Origin: Nostoc commune NIES-4072
GTDB lineage: Bacteria; Cyanobacteriota; Cyanobacteriia; Cyanobacteriales; Nostocaceae
DNA length: 34,879 nt
Direction: 5' to 3'
NCBI RefSeq assembly: GCF_003113895.1
Contig: NZ_BDUD01000008.1
Span: 1 to 34,879, forward strand
The position numbers were made by a program, and so were the translations under genes. Shown one piece after another: positions 23,673-31,775 of this stretch (position 1 is the stretch's first letter; every line of letters begins with the position of its first letter). A model generated the notes under the pieces. That model saw only the letters and a list, made by a program, of their open reading frames with translations. It had not been told where the DNA came from and ran no database searches.

Positions 23673-23703
23673 AAAAAGGCGATCACACTATGACCGCCTT
23701 TTT
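23673..23703. terminator. Bidirectional intrinsic terminator
   Basis: AAAAAGGCG and CGCCTTTTT form a perfect 9-bp stem around a 13-base loop, with T-runs readable on both strands. It lies just upstream of the SLATT-like gene and insulates it from read-through. Confidence 0.75.
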
Positions 23704-23757
23704 CTGTAAAAAGCTGATAGTTTTAAATACATTCTGTTACTTCAAATTATCATAAAT

Positions 23758-24345
23758 ATGACTAACAACAGTAACATTATTGAAAAAATAAAAGAATTAG
23801 AAGCAAATTCTAGACTTATTAAAACAGCGCATTATTTAGCTGTTAAACGAAAGAAGTTGACACATAGAGTTTTAGGTTTGTTAATCATAATAATAAACAT
23901 TATGATCTTTTCTCCTTTTCTGGAATTAGTTATGTCTAAATATTCTGCTGCGATTGCTGTAAAATTTTTGGCTATTCTTAGTGCCTCTTTAGCTGCAATT
24001 CAAACGCTCTTTAACTATCAAAAAGATATAGAATTACATTTAGATGCTGGAGATAAGTATACATATATTTACCGTAAAAGTGGAGTTGTTCGGTCAAAAT
24101 ATATGGATTGTTTAATTCAGCAAGATAAGTTTGTAGAAGAGTTTGATGCCTTGTTTGAGGATTATCTTGATGCAAATAATCAGTATAAAGTATGTATTCC
24201 ATCTAATAGTGACTATAACAAAGCGCAAAAAGAAATTAATAAGCGGGATGAAGAAAAAGCTTTACGAAAGTCAAAGCAGTCTGAAGAGGCAAGTCAGCAG
24301 AAGGTATTGACAAATAAAAATGGTCAATTGTCAATTGGATCTTAA
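23758..24345 (+). CDS. SLATT-like two-transmembrane protein, putative conflict-system effector
   Basis: The 195-residue protein has an N-terminal helix with a conserved-looking His (LIKTAHYLAVKRKKL), two adjacent TM helices (~38-58 LGLLIIIINIMIFSPFLELV; ~64-84 AIAVKFLAILSASLAAIQTLF) and a cytoplasmic helical region (LDAGDKYTYIYRKSGVVRSKYMD). This is the outline of the SLATT family, predicted pore-forming effectors found with SMODS or SLOG nucleotide-signalling proteins in anti-phage systems. The tail is charged and repetitive (KEINKRDEEKALRKSKQSEE). No nucleotidyltransferase, SLOG or reverse-transcriptase partner is nearby. The gene is very AT-rich, lacks a Shine-Dalgarno, and is bracketed by two identical MITE copies, all suggesting transfer. 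Confidence 0.58.
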   Translation: MTNNSNIIEKIKELEANSRLIKTAHYLAVKRKKLTHRVLGLLIIIINIMIFSPFLELVMSKYSAAIAVKFLAILSASLAAIQTLFNYQKDIELHLDAGDKYTYIYRKSGVVRSKYMDCLIQQDKFVEEFDALFEDYLDANNQYKVCIPSNSDYNKAQKEINKRDEEKALRKSKQSEEASQQKVLTNKNGQLSIGS

Positions 24346-24460
24346 GAGCAAGCAGTTTTTATTTGAGAAAGCGATTGCTCTCTACTGCAAGCAATCACCC
24401 TACTATCCTCTAATAATAATGCGATCGCAGTCAAGGTGAGGCAGCGATCGCCTTCATCCT

Positions 24461-24700
24461 GGGGCAGATATAGCGTAGCTGATACCAGGGGCAAGATAGC
24501 CTCAAATGCTTATCTAGTAAGCTTTTTGGTGCATCAAAAGTTGATTGATGTACGACTAAATAGCGGTAGCAATGAGCGAAAAATTTTGCTGCCTTATTTT
24601 TCATATACTTCTCTAATCCTTACCTAGCAAGGATTAGAGAAGTCGCTGTTGCCAAACGGGCGGTTGTTGCCCCTGGTGTCAGCCATGCTATATCTACCCC
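24461..24700. mobile_element. 240-bp MITE-like element, copy 2
   Basis: It has the same length and orientation as the copy at 23156, with about one substitution (GTAGCTG for GTAACTG near the left end). The same terminal inverted repeats and internal 14-bp hairpin are present. Neither copy has a clear target duplication of its own. TA precedes copy 1 and TA follows copy 2, which might be a shared duplication flanking the whole composite. Confidence 0.85.
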
Positions 24701-24782
24701 TAGTTGCTTAGATTTCATCATCACTGTAAAAGCTTGATACAAAAGCTAACCTGTTTGGTTTACTAGTTAGTTCTGATTTATC

Positions 24783-25211
24783 CTACTGCTCCTGTGCTAC
24801 TGGCTGTTGTTTTTTCCTCTTGTCCGTTGTGTCCTTTACAAGTGCTTCTTCAGCTTCGCTGTTTCCAACAACTGCTGACTGATTTTCAGTAGCCTCATTC
24901 TCTGACGTACTACTGCCGCCATTATCAGAAGTCTTATGACGGCGACGGCTGCTTTTCTTCAACTCACCGATTAAATATTTGATTCTGCTGCCCGTCAAAT
25001 TAATCCCCAGACCCTTCAGCATCTCTGAAACTTCATCGTAAGTGTAGCCATACTTATCAGAGGTCAGTTTCTCGATATACCTCCTCATCTTGCGAACGGC
25101 TTCTCTGTCCGATATATCCTCTCGCTCTTTTGGCTTCTGCTCCTTAAGTGCTTTGATAGCCTCATCAATCTTGCTTTTAGTAATCTGATCAGAATCTTTT
25201 AGTTCAACCAT
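24783..25211 (-). CDS. Small DNA-binding-like protein beside the mobilization region
   Basis: Residues ~1-90 of this 142-residue protein are charged helices with a helix-turn-helix-like segment (YTYDEVSEMLKGLGINLTGSRIKYLIGELKK), resembling a winged-helix or promoter-recognition motif. The remainder (~90-142) is low-complexity Ser/Glu/Asn/Gln-rich. It is divergent from mobC/relaxase across a repeat-rich 550-bp gap, the place of relaxosome accessory or regulator genes. No named family is recognised, and the ribosome site is weak. Confidence 0.58.
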   Translation of the reverse strand: MVELKDSDQITKSKIDEAIKALKEQKPKEREDISDREAVRKMRRYIEKLTSDKYGYTYDEVSEMLKGLGINLTGSRIKYLIGELKKSSRRRHKTSDNGGSSTSENEATENQSAVVGNSEAEEALVKDTTDKRKKQQPVAQEQ

Positions 25212-25296
25212 TGCTATGAAATTAAATTGATTATTATAATTCCCTTATTTTCCACTATTTTTATAAAAAGTATAACTCCAGATTCAAAGCAAGTTT

Positions 25297-25568
25297 CAGC
25301 TACGCTGATTAGAATTTTCGTTGCTGCTACGCCGTCACCATCATTTATTAGATGCTGATATATTTCTCCTGCTCAAACTATGCTGTCGGCTGTCGCTATG
25401 TTCCCCCTGACGTTGAGTGTTGCTGACTATAGCCAAATCACACCGATTATGCCGTCGTAGTAATTTAGCAAACACTGATATAATTATGACGAAACAGCTA
25501 TGCTGTTATTGTCTTTCATCCCACCCTGAATGACCCGAACCTGTCCCCCCAGCTACGCTGTCGTTTCC
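25297..25568. repeat. Six CAGCTAYGCTGTYR repeats, candidate oriT / relaxosome binding region
   Basis: Related copies occur at 25297 (CAGCTACGCTGAT), 25324 (CTGCTACGCCGTCAC), 25376 (AACTATGCTGTCGG), 25445 (GATTATGCCGTCGTAG), 25495 (CAGCTATGCTGTTATT) and 25550 (CAGCTACGCTGTCGTT). All point the same way. The 552-bp gap between the divergent 24783 gene and mobC holds no gene, and oriT commonly lies upstream of mobC-relaxase pairs. Confidence 0.5.
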
Positions 25569-25763
25569 TCGCCCCCAGTCTCTCGTTCTGCCTCCGTACA
25601 TACGTAGCACACGACACCTCGCATAACCCCGTATTTTGGCTTGAAGCCAGCCATGCCTCAAAGCTTACGCTTTGTCTCGCTGCGCTCGAACGGCAGACTG
25701 GTTCAAGTGGGGAAGCCCCCCTTGAAAAACCCCCCTCGCAATGTCCCTCAATCTTCTCGATTT

Positions 25764-26162
25764 ATGGCGAATCGCAAGCAGTCAAAAGCTCTAGTCCGAA
25801 AGCATATTTTCCCAGTCAGATTGAGCGACATCGAACTGGACTTGCTGCGAATAAAATCACTTGATGCAGGGATGTCAGCGAGTGAATTAATGAGGCGTAA
25901 TGCATTGATGCGTCCATTACCCAAACGACTGAGTAAAATTAGTCTACAAACATATTGGGAATTAGGACAAATTGGGAACAATCTAAACCAGCTTGTCAAA
26001 GCAACCAACACAGCACTCTTAGTTGGGCGAACTTTACCTACTGATCCAGAACTGCTAAGAGAACTTTTAGAACTGCTGCATCAGTGCAGACGAGACATTG
26101 CCTCGGATGATATTGAAGACGAAGATTCGGAAGAGGAAGAGGATGATTGGGAAGCAGACTAA
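25764..26162 (+). CDS. mobC: MobC-like mobilization accessory protein (RHH)
   Basis: From the ATG at 25764 the product is 132 residues. An RHH-type N-terminal half (KHIFPVRLSDIELDLLRIKSLDAGMSASELMRRNAL) is followed by the MobC signature region (YWELGQIGNNLNQLVKATN) and an acidic tail (DIEDEDSEEEEDDWE). MobC proteins bind oriT and help the relaxase melt and nick DNA. The frame stays open upstream to 25641, but that stretch reads like a translated genomic repeat, so I exclude it. The relaxase start lies inside its 3' end with a 20-bp overlap, as in many mob operons. Confidence 0.82.
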   Translation: MANRKQSKALVRKHIFPVRLSDIELDLLRIKSLDAGMSASELMRRNALMRPLPKRLSKISLQTYWELGQIGNNLNQLVKATNTALLVGRTLPTDPELLRELLELLHQCRRDIASDDIEDEDSEEEEDDWEAD

Positions 26163-27672
26163 AGGCAGAGGTTTTCGCAAGCTGCTAGATTATTTAGAAT
26201 CGCGCGAAGATGCTAAACTAATCGGCGGCAATATGAGCGGGAGAAATGCCCGTGAATTGGCGCGGGAATTTAAGCTGTCTCGACAACTAAATTCTGATGC
26301 AGACCGAGTTGTTTATCATGTTTCTCTATCAGCAGCCAAGGGCGACAAATTAGATGATGAAAAGTGGAGCGAGATTGGCTCACGCTACATGAAGGAAATG
26401 GGTTTTGATGCCAATCAGTTTGTCATCTTCCGCCACCATAACACCGACGACGACCACATCCACATTGCAGCCAGCCGAATCAGGATGGACACGGGGCTAG
26501 TAGTGCATGATTCCTGGGATTATGTACGCTCTGAGAAAGTTCTGCGGCAGATTGAAATTGATTATGATTTGGTGCAAGTGCAAGGCAGTAGAGAGAAACT
26601 TCAGCGCACACCCAGCACCGGACAAATTAGACGCATAAGGCGAGAGCAAGAAGAATTTTCACAGGGACAACGTGACTCTCCTCCACAACGCATCATCAAA
26701 GAGTCAGTTCAGCAGACAATTGACAGAGCCGGAGTTGATAATCCCCAAATGCCAACGCTGATCATGCGCTTGCAGCAAGCTGGCATTAGTGTCAGAACAG
26801 GATTTACCAGAAATGGGAAGTCTAAAGGCATTTCTTATGAGAAAGATGGGCAAGCTTTTAGTGGTACACAGTTAGGGGCAGCTTATACCTTCCCTGGTTT
26901 GCAAAAACATCTTGGCGTTGACTACCAAACAGAACGCGATGATGAACCTATTCATGAATTGCTGCTCAAACCTGTTAAACCACGAAGAGTTGAGCAGTTA
27001 GAAAAACTCTTTCAAGAAATTGAACGCAAACAACAGCCTCAGTTCACCCCACCACCAGAGGATAAAGTTGTTTGGCAAGTGTTGCACAAGTACTTAAGCG
27101 AGAAACGCTATATACCAGATTATATTGTGCAAGGATTACATAATAATCAGTTGCTTTACATGGATGAGCAACGAAATATTTTGTTTATCAAGCGTGATTT
27201 AGATGGTGAAAAAACTGGCGCATTAGTTTGGTCAAAGCCTAGAGAAAATCATTGCACTGTGGAGTACGACCAAAACACCTCTACACCTTATGGTTGGTTT
27301 TATTTGAGATTAGGAGGGCAACCAAAGTCCAAGGTAGAAAACGTCTTTTTGTGTTCTACACCAATTGATGCAATGTCAGCAGCCACCTACCTGATTTCAA
27401 GTTGCAAAGGGCTACCACCAACTAGAACCATGTTGATAGTAGCTGATGACCCGAATAACCTACCTATGGAATTTCTCAAGAGTTTCAATAGGGTTGTCGT
27501 AGCATTCAATAATGATCAAGAAGGGAATAACGCAGCTAGTGCAGTATTGGAATTGTTGCCAATTGGTAAAAGGCTCAAAACCCATAATCCTGATTGGAGT
27601 CAGGAATTAGAAGCTCATCTCAGGGAGGAGCAACAAAAGCTCTTACAGCAGGATCGTGGTTTTAGTCTGTGA
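26143..27672 (+). CDS. Relaxase / mobilization nuclease with C-terminal TOPRIM-like domain
   Basis: I take the ATG at 26143 (MIGKQTKGRGFRKLLDYLE), which has GGAAGAGG just upstream; the open frame begins earlier inside mobC. The 509-residue product shows motif I with the likely nucleophile Tyr17 (LLDYL) and the three-His motif III (FRHHNTDDDHIHI: His98/99, His105, His107) of pfam03432-type MobP/MobV relaxases. These nick oriT and stay on the 5' end. The C-terminal part (~from residue 300) contains LCSTPIDAMSAATYL and VVVAFNNDQEGN, resembling the DUF3991/TOPRIM region found in such relaxases, though the usual TOPRIM Glu appears to be Ser. No VirB-type genes are present, so transfer would need a helper. 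Confidence 0.88.
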   Translation: MIGKQTKGRGFRKLLDYLESREDAKLIGGNMSGRNARELAREFKLSRQLNSDADRVVYHVSLSAAKGDKLDDEKWSEIGSRYMKEMGFDANQFVIFRHHNTDDDHIHIAASRIRMDTGLVVHDSWDYVRSEKVLRQIEIDYDLVQVQGSREKLQRTPSTGQIRRIRREQEEFSQGQRDSPPQRIIKESVQQTIDRAGVDNPQMPTLIMRLQQAGISVRTGFTRNGKSKGISYEKDGQAFSGTQLGAAYTFPGLQKHLGVDYQTERDDEPIHELLLKPVKPRRVEQLEKLFQEIERKQQPQFTPPPEDKVVWQVLHKYLSEKRYIPDYIVQGLHNNQLLYMDEQRNILFIKRDLDGEKTGALVWSKPRENHCTVEYDQNTSTPYGWFYLRLGGQPKSKVENVFLCSTPIDAMSAATYLISSCKGLPPTRTMLIVADDPNNLPMEFLKSFNRVVVAFNNDQEGNNAASAVLELLPIGKRLKTHNPDWSQELEAHLREEQQKLLQQDRGFSL

Positions 27673-27863
27673 GCCGCGCGGAGCATACACCTGACTCGTG
27701 GGTTAAGTTCAAGAAAGAATTTTTGAAGCACAATTGCAACACAAGTGTATTATCAATTCTCAATAATTTTGAAGTTATTGAGAATGAAACAGGCGATTTT
27801 CATTGGCTGTAAGTCATTGTCAGTCAGCATTACGCCCGAAATTTTCTCTAAATGTCTTATGCT

Positions 27864-27995
27864 CAACTGGTAGCAGTAGGGCCACCGTATTGCTACCAGT
27901 TGGGGAATCATCAAATTTTCAACAACTCGCTTTTTTACTACTCAACTGGTAGCTGTGTGTCACCAGTTGAGCTACCCAACAGCTACCACTTGAGC
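27864..27995. repeat. Nested CAACTGGTAG inverted repeats
   Basis: CAACTGGTAGCA (27864) pairs with TGCTACCAGTTG (27891), a perfect 12-bp stem. CTCAACTGGT (27941) pairs with ACCAGTTGAG (27962), a perfect 10-bp stem. AGCTACCACTTGAGC (27981) is a fifth related arm. They begin about 190 bp after the relaxase stop. Confidence 0.65.
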
Positions 27996-28265
27996 AAGGT
28001 ATTTAGAACTACTATTTTAATACTTATCATCTACATAAACTCTACGTAGCAAGTGGTGTTTGCAGCATAGCTTTGGTGTAACTCACAAGTGGAGTGCAGT
28101 TGTGATACTACAAAAGTAGTTATTGAGTATTATTAGTTGACGTTGATTCAAAGTTTTTTTAGTTTTGGTTCAAAAAATGGGTTTTATTTTTTTGCGTACT
28201 GTGCGAGAGTTTTAGTCAGGAATTTTTGGCGGAGAAATCAGGGTGGTAAATGAGGTTTTTGGGGT

Positions 28266-28500
28266 CGAAATCCTTCTTATTACCTTGTGTTTACCTTGTA
28301 AATACCTTGGAGATGCCATTGCAGTACCTTATTTTTGGCAAAAAAGAGGCATTTTGTAAAAAACGGTGATTTTCAGTGTTGAAGGTGCAAATAAATCCTT
28401 ATATTTGCCATTGAGATACCATTGAAATGCCATTGCAAAACCTTATAAATGCCTTTAAAGAGAAAATCCTTGTAAATACCTTATAAATTCCATTCGAGTA
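28266..28500. repeat. Degenerate direct-repeat field (possible iterons)
   Basis: CCTTGTAAATACCTT occurs exactly at 28294 and 28468. ATGCCATTGCA occurs near 28313 and 28428, with GCCATTGAGATACCATTG between. Related ACCTTATAAAT words fill the rest. The region is AT-rich and precedes no gene closely. Confidence 0.5.
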
Positions 28501-28631
28501 AATTAATGCTTAGGGTGCGAAGTTTTTCAGAAGCCAAAAAAATTAGTATGATTTCGCCACCTGCACATAGAGCTTGAAAACCGCAGACAGCAGCAAAGAG
28601 GTTTTAGTCGGTAATATCGTGTTGAGCCGAC

Positions 28632-28758
28632 GAACTCGTTGCCGCTTCGCTCAACTCTTGCGGTGCTGGGACGGGGCAATAGTTTACTTGTGCATCAGCC
28701 TAGTTTATAAAAGCCCCGCCCAGCACTCCGCTATCGCCGCAAGAGTTGCAACGAGTTC
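28632..28758. repeat. Large cruciform-forming foldback element
   Basis: Three nested complementary blocks are present: GAACTCGTTGC/GCAACGAGTTC (outer, 11 bp perfect), CAACTCTTGCGG/CCGCAAGAGTTG (12 bp perfect) and TGCTGGGACGGGGC/GCCCCGCCCAGCA (one base bulged). The outer arm runs into TTTTTT, so as RNA it could also terminate transcription. It may be a small non-autonomous repeat. Confidence 0.72.
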
Positions 28759-28871
28759 TTTTTTCTTGGAAATAAGACTTTTTAAATCCTTTGGATATAT
28801 TAATGTTGAATTGCTGTGGCAACAAATCGCTAAATGTAGTGTTTTTAATTTAGGAGTAATTAAATTTATTT

Positions 28872-29375
28872 ATGGAAGATGAGAGAAAGTCTATTGATCG
28901 TCGAAAGTTGCTTAAGAGATACGCTGCTGGCGAAAGAGATTTTGCTGGGATTAGAATCAGTTCCTCCGGGCTGGATGGAGAAGATTTGCGCTCAATTGAC
29001 TTGAGCGGAGCCGATTTGATAGGTGTTGATTTGAGTGGCTCCAACCTGAGTCATGCGAACTTGAGTGGAGCTAACATGCTTTGTGTCAACCTGTATGCTG
29101 CTAATCTCAGTCATGCTAATTTGCGTGGGGTTGACTTGAGCGGTGCTGATTGCAGAGGAGCTAACCTCGCTTTTGCCGATCTTGACGAAGCTATCTTGAC
29201 TGCTACTGATTTCACTGGGGCTGAATTCGATGGCACAGAGATAGAAAATGCTATTTTGATTGCAACCGACTTTAGGGCTGCTCAAAATTTCAATGGCCCG
29301 GGACAAGGTTGTTTAGTCTGTAAAACTTTTTGGGCGGATGGGGAATTCTTCAAAGGCCCCGACTGGTATGAATAA
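28872..29375 (+). CDS. Pentapeptide-repeat protein A
   Basis: The 167-residue protein has about sixteen A(D/N)Lxx repeats at ~35-120 (IDLSGADLIGVDLSGSNLSHANLSG...), which fold as a right-handed quadrilateral beta-helix. The N-terminal leader RRKLLKRYAAGERDFAGIRI shares LLxxYAAGxRxFA with the next pentapeptide gene, so the two are paralogous in design. The tail is unusual, with CLVCKTFWADGEFFKGPDWYE. Pentapeptide proteins can mimic DNA or act as adaptors, but no specific function is readable. An AGGAG lies 15 bases upstream, further than ideal. Its leader contains the large foldback. Confidence 0.85.
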   Translation: MEDERKSIDRRKLLKRYAAGERDFAGIRISSSGLDGEDLRSIDLSGADLIGVDLSGSNLSHANLSGANMLCVNLYAANLSHANLRGVDLSGADCRGANLAFADLDEAILTATDFTGAEFDGTEIENAILIATDFRAAQNFNGPGQGCLVCKTFWADGEFFKGPDWYE

Positions 29376-29705
29376 ACTATTGATTAATTGAATGTGGTAT
29401 TGCACCGAGATACCAACTAAATATTAATGTGACCTTGATATAGATTTGAACCTATGCGTTGCTATGAAAAACTACTTAATTATCTATTAAAGTAGATGTA
29501 AGTAAGAAAAGCAATTAATAAAAATTTGATTACTGCCCTGAAAAGCTGTATTTATAAAGCTTTCAGCCGCCAATACTGTGCAACTTCCTTGCTCGGTCGT
29601 GCCTGCGATCGCAGTTTTGGATGTCGGGAAATAGAGGGTTTCCCGACATGGGGTAGAGGCAGCTAATTTAGAGCAATATGTAGTGATTAATGAGAAGGTG
29701 TATAG

Positions 29706-30134
29706 ATGAGTATAAACGCCGAGGAATTGTTGAGCTTCTATGCTGCTGGACGGAGAAATTTTGCTACTGCTACTATTGAGGACAAACGTGAAGGTTTTTT
29801 CAGAGGTGTTGACCTCAGTGGCATTAATCTTAAAGGTTGTTTTATTGATATCGATTTCAGTGGTGCTACTATGAGAAACGCTATTTTCAGCTATGTTAAA
29901 TGGGAGCTTGTTGTATGGGAAGATATTGATTTCAGTGGTTCCGATTTCACTGGGGTAAAAGGTATAACGGGGTCTACCTTCATTAATTGCAATTTCAGGG
30001 ATACTATCTGGGATGGAGCCAATTTGTGGCAACCCGCCTTCGTAGAGTGTACTTTTCCACATTTCGACAGCTTCAAGAATGTCCGAGTTCCTGAAATTCA
30101 CTTCCTCACTAAATCCCAATACTTCGGCTACTAG
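29706..30134 (+). CDS. Pentapeptide-repeat protein B
   Basis: The 142-residue protein begins with MSINAEELLSFYAAGRRNFATATI, matching the leader of the upstream pentapeptide protein. It continues with degenerate repeats (VDLSGINLKGCFIDIDFSG ... FSGSDFTGVKG ... INCNFRDTIWDGANLW) richer in Phe and Trp at the repeat centres, and a non-repeat tail (VPEIHFLTKSQYFGY). GAAGG seven bases upstream supports the start. It is separated from the first by 330 bp that show only a possible hairpin (CCCGACAT/ATGTCGGG, 29620-29650). Function is unknown. Confidence 0.8.
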   Translation: MSINAEELLSFYAAGRRNFATATIEDKREGFFRGVDLSGINLKGCFIDIDFSGATMRNAIFSYVKWELVVWEDIDFSGSDFTGVKGITGSTFINCNFRDTIWDGANLWQPAFVECTFPHFDSFKNVRVPEIHFLTKSQYFGY

Positions 30135-30318
30135 AGGAGAATTAAGATTTTTCTTTTCGCTCCCCTCTTTATATACTGCTACTGCTATCAATAAAAATTT
30201 AGTCTATTAAGAAAAAACCAAGAAAAAATTTTGATTATTTGGCTAATGTAGAGTACAGCATAAGGCTCTTAACAGCCAATGCTGCTTAAGATGATTGCGA
30301 AGTCGTGGCTTTCAAACA

Positions 30319-31452
30319 CTACTCACTTTCTAGCTTTAATACAATTTTTTGATAATACTTAGCTGCCATTTCTTCTGCTTTTTCATAGACCCGCAATGGG
30401 TCTTTTAGCATATCACCTGGTTCAACTTCTAAATCGCTAGTTGAAAGTGAGACTCGCCCTTTTTCAACATCAATCCAGGTAATTATTGCTCTAACCCACT
30501 CACCTACTTGAAAAACCTGCTGTGGATGCTCAACAGTTTGTTGAGAAATTGTGGTGATATGTAATAGCGCATAATATCCTCCAATATTAACGAAGACACC
30601 ATACGATTTAATTTTGTGGATAGTGCCATCTACAAGTTGACCAAGTTTAAGTGTTTTTAATCTTGCTATTGCTGAGGCACTACGATTATAAGGTGTTCGG
30701 CTTTCTATGAAGTTCTCGCGCAGTCCATATTGTTTGTTTAGCTCAATTCTTCGCTTAGAATACCAACTTGCATCAAATTCATCTAAAGCAATATCAATTG
30801 GTAAATTCTTGTATAAGCTGACAAGTGCGTAGGCTTCTGTGATTTGGCCGTTAGCTGTTAAATCGGTAGTCCATAACATTACATCATGTAGAATGACTAG
30901 CCATTGTTGTAAGGGCGTTAATTGGTTCCATACAGTTTCACGTCCGGTTTCACTAACCCTGTCACGTCCGCCCCAGTGCATTGCTAAACGTATTCGCCAA
31001 TTTTGACCAGAAATATTAGATGGTTTGAGCAAAGCTCCCCAATTTGTATTACTCAGATCATCAATGTATGACCATTGTGATGGTTGATACTCATCTTGAA
31101 GAAATTTGATGACTCCATCATGAAAAGCCTTGAGCAATTCATAACGAGAAGCAGTAATCTTGAGGCGTGTTGTAGTGTCATTCCCGCACATCCAAGGCTC
31201 AATTCTCAATTGCACAACTAGATCGCTCAAACACTCAACTATCATCTCTACTCCATGACCTTCCTCATCGATGATCATTTTGGCGGGTAGTTGTGAGTCT
31301 CGAATTTGTCCCAGCCAAATGTACAGTTCTTGATAAGGATTGAATGTAGATGATGTCCAAATTTGGGTGCAAATATGATCAGCTTCTATACGGAGCAAAA
31401 TCCATCCTCTGAGAATATCTTCATTAGAGGATTGTGTAAGGGTCACTCTCAT
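30319..31452 (-). CDS. S1 RNA-binding-domain protein with novel N-terminal region
   Basis: Residues ~269-340 form an S1/OB fold (LGQLVDGTIHKIKSYGVFVNIGG, LLHITTIS, VFQVGEWVRAIITWIDVEKGRVSLS), so the protein should bind RNA or single-stranded DNA. The first ~260 residues are not recognised. They contain conserved-looking Trp-rich segments (SYIDDLSNTNWGALLKPSNISG; LTPLQQWLVILHDVMLW) and appear globular. It is convergent with the second pentapeptide gene and downstream of the ParA/RHH pair. Cytoplasmic; may regulate translation or RNA decay, but this is inference from the S1 domain alone. Confidence 0.78.
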   Translation of the reverse strand: MRVTLTQSSNEDILRGWILLRIEADHICTQIWTSSTFNPYQELYIWLGQIRDSQLPAKMIIDEEGHGVEMIVECLSDLVVQLRIEPWMCGNDTTTRLKITASRYELLKAFHDGVIKFLQDEYQPSQWSYIDDLSNTNWGALLKPSNISGQNWRIRLAMHWGGRDRVSETGRETVWNQLTPLQQWLVILHDVMLWTTDLTANGQITEAYALVSLYKNLPIDIALDEFDASWYSKRRIELNKQYGLRENFIESRTPYNRSASAIARLKTLKLGQLVDGTIHKIKSYGVFVNIGGYYALLHITTISQQTVEHPQQVFQVGEWVRAIITWIDVEKGRVSLSTSDLEVEPGDMLKDPLRVYEKAEEMAAKYYQKIVLKLESE

Positions 31453-31775
31453 TTATTCAAAACAATATACCGCGATCGCTCACAGACAAAACCAATTTAA
31501 CACCACCAAAACCATACACAAGTTAATAAGTATTATTTTCAACATTCGGTTTTCTGCTTCTCCAGCCCCGACCGGGCAATAGAGATGCACAGCACTGGCT
31601 CTCAAAACCATTAGTATCCCTCGGCTGTAGCAACCAATTTCAGAAAACCTGTCCTGAATGATATTTAAGGATAATGCTCTGACCAATATCTTTTAATTGT
31701 GCGAAATCGGGTTTAGGAAAAACGTTTTTCCTAAATTCATTTCCATGTCTATCCTGCCGCCCCTCTCCCTCATCG
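31453..31775. other. 323-bp intergenic region
   Basis: It begins with a HIP1 octamer at ~31472. A 68-codon minus-strand frame here is not convincing. An imperfect palindrome (AAACGTTTTTCC... near 31720) and CT-rich tracts were seen. Nothing else is evident. Confidence 0.35.

Larger units (their letters stand above)
27673..28871. other. 1.2-kb non-coding stretch rich in repeats
   Basis: No frame here looks like a gene. It contains the CAACTGGTAG palindromes, an AT-rich field of CCTTGTAAATACC/TGCCATTG words, and a large cruciform, each listed separately. This much structured non-coding DNA on a plasmid suggests an origin or a nest of non-autonomous elements. Confidence 0.55.

Noticed and set aside
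27852..28049. 65-codon frame after the relaxase
   Set aside because: It is a translation of the CAACTGGTAG palindromes; Tyr/Asn/Ser-rich with no gene-like features.
28574..28882. 102-codon frame before the first pentapeptide gene
   Set aside because: It is a translation of the cruciform element.
29487..30191. 234-codon minus-strand frame opposite the second pentapeptide gene
   Set aside because: The pentapeptide frame has a good ribosome site and repeat structure; this frame is its antisense shadow.
31480..31686. 68-codon minus-strand frame between the S1 and RHH genes
   Set aside because: It has no ribosome site and does not resemble a known protein; it is possibly translated repeat DNA.
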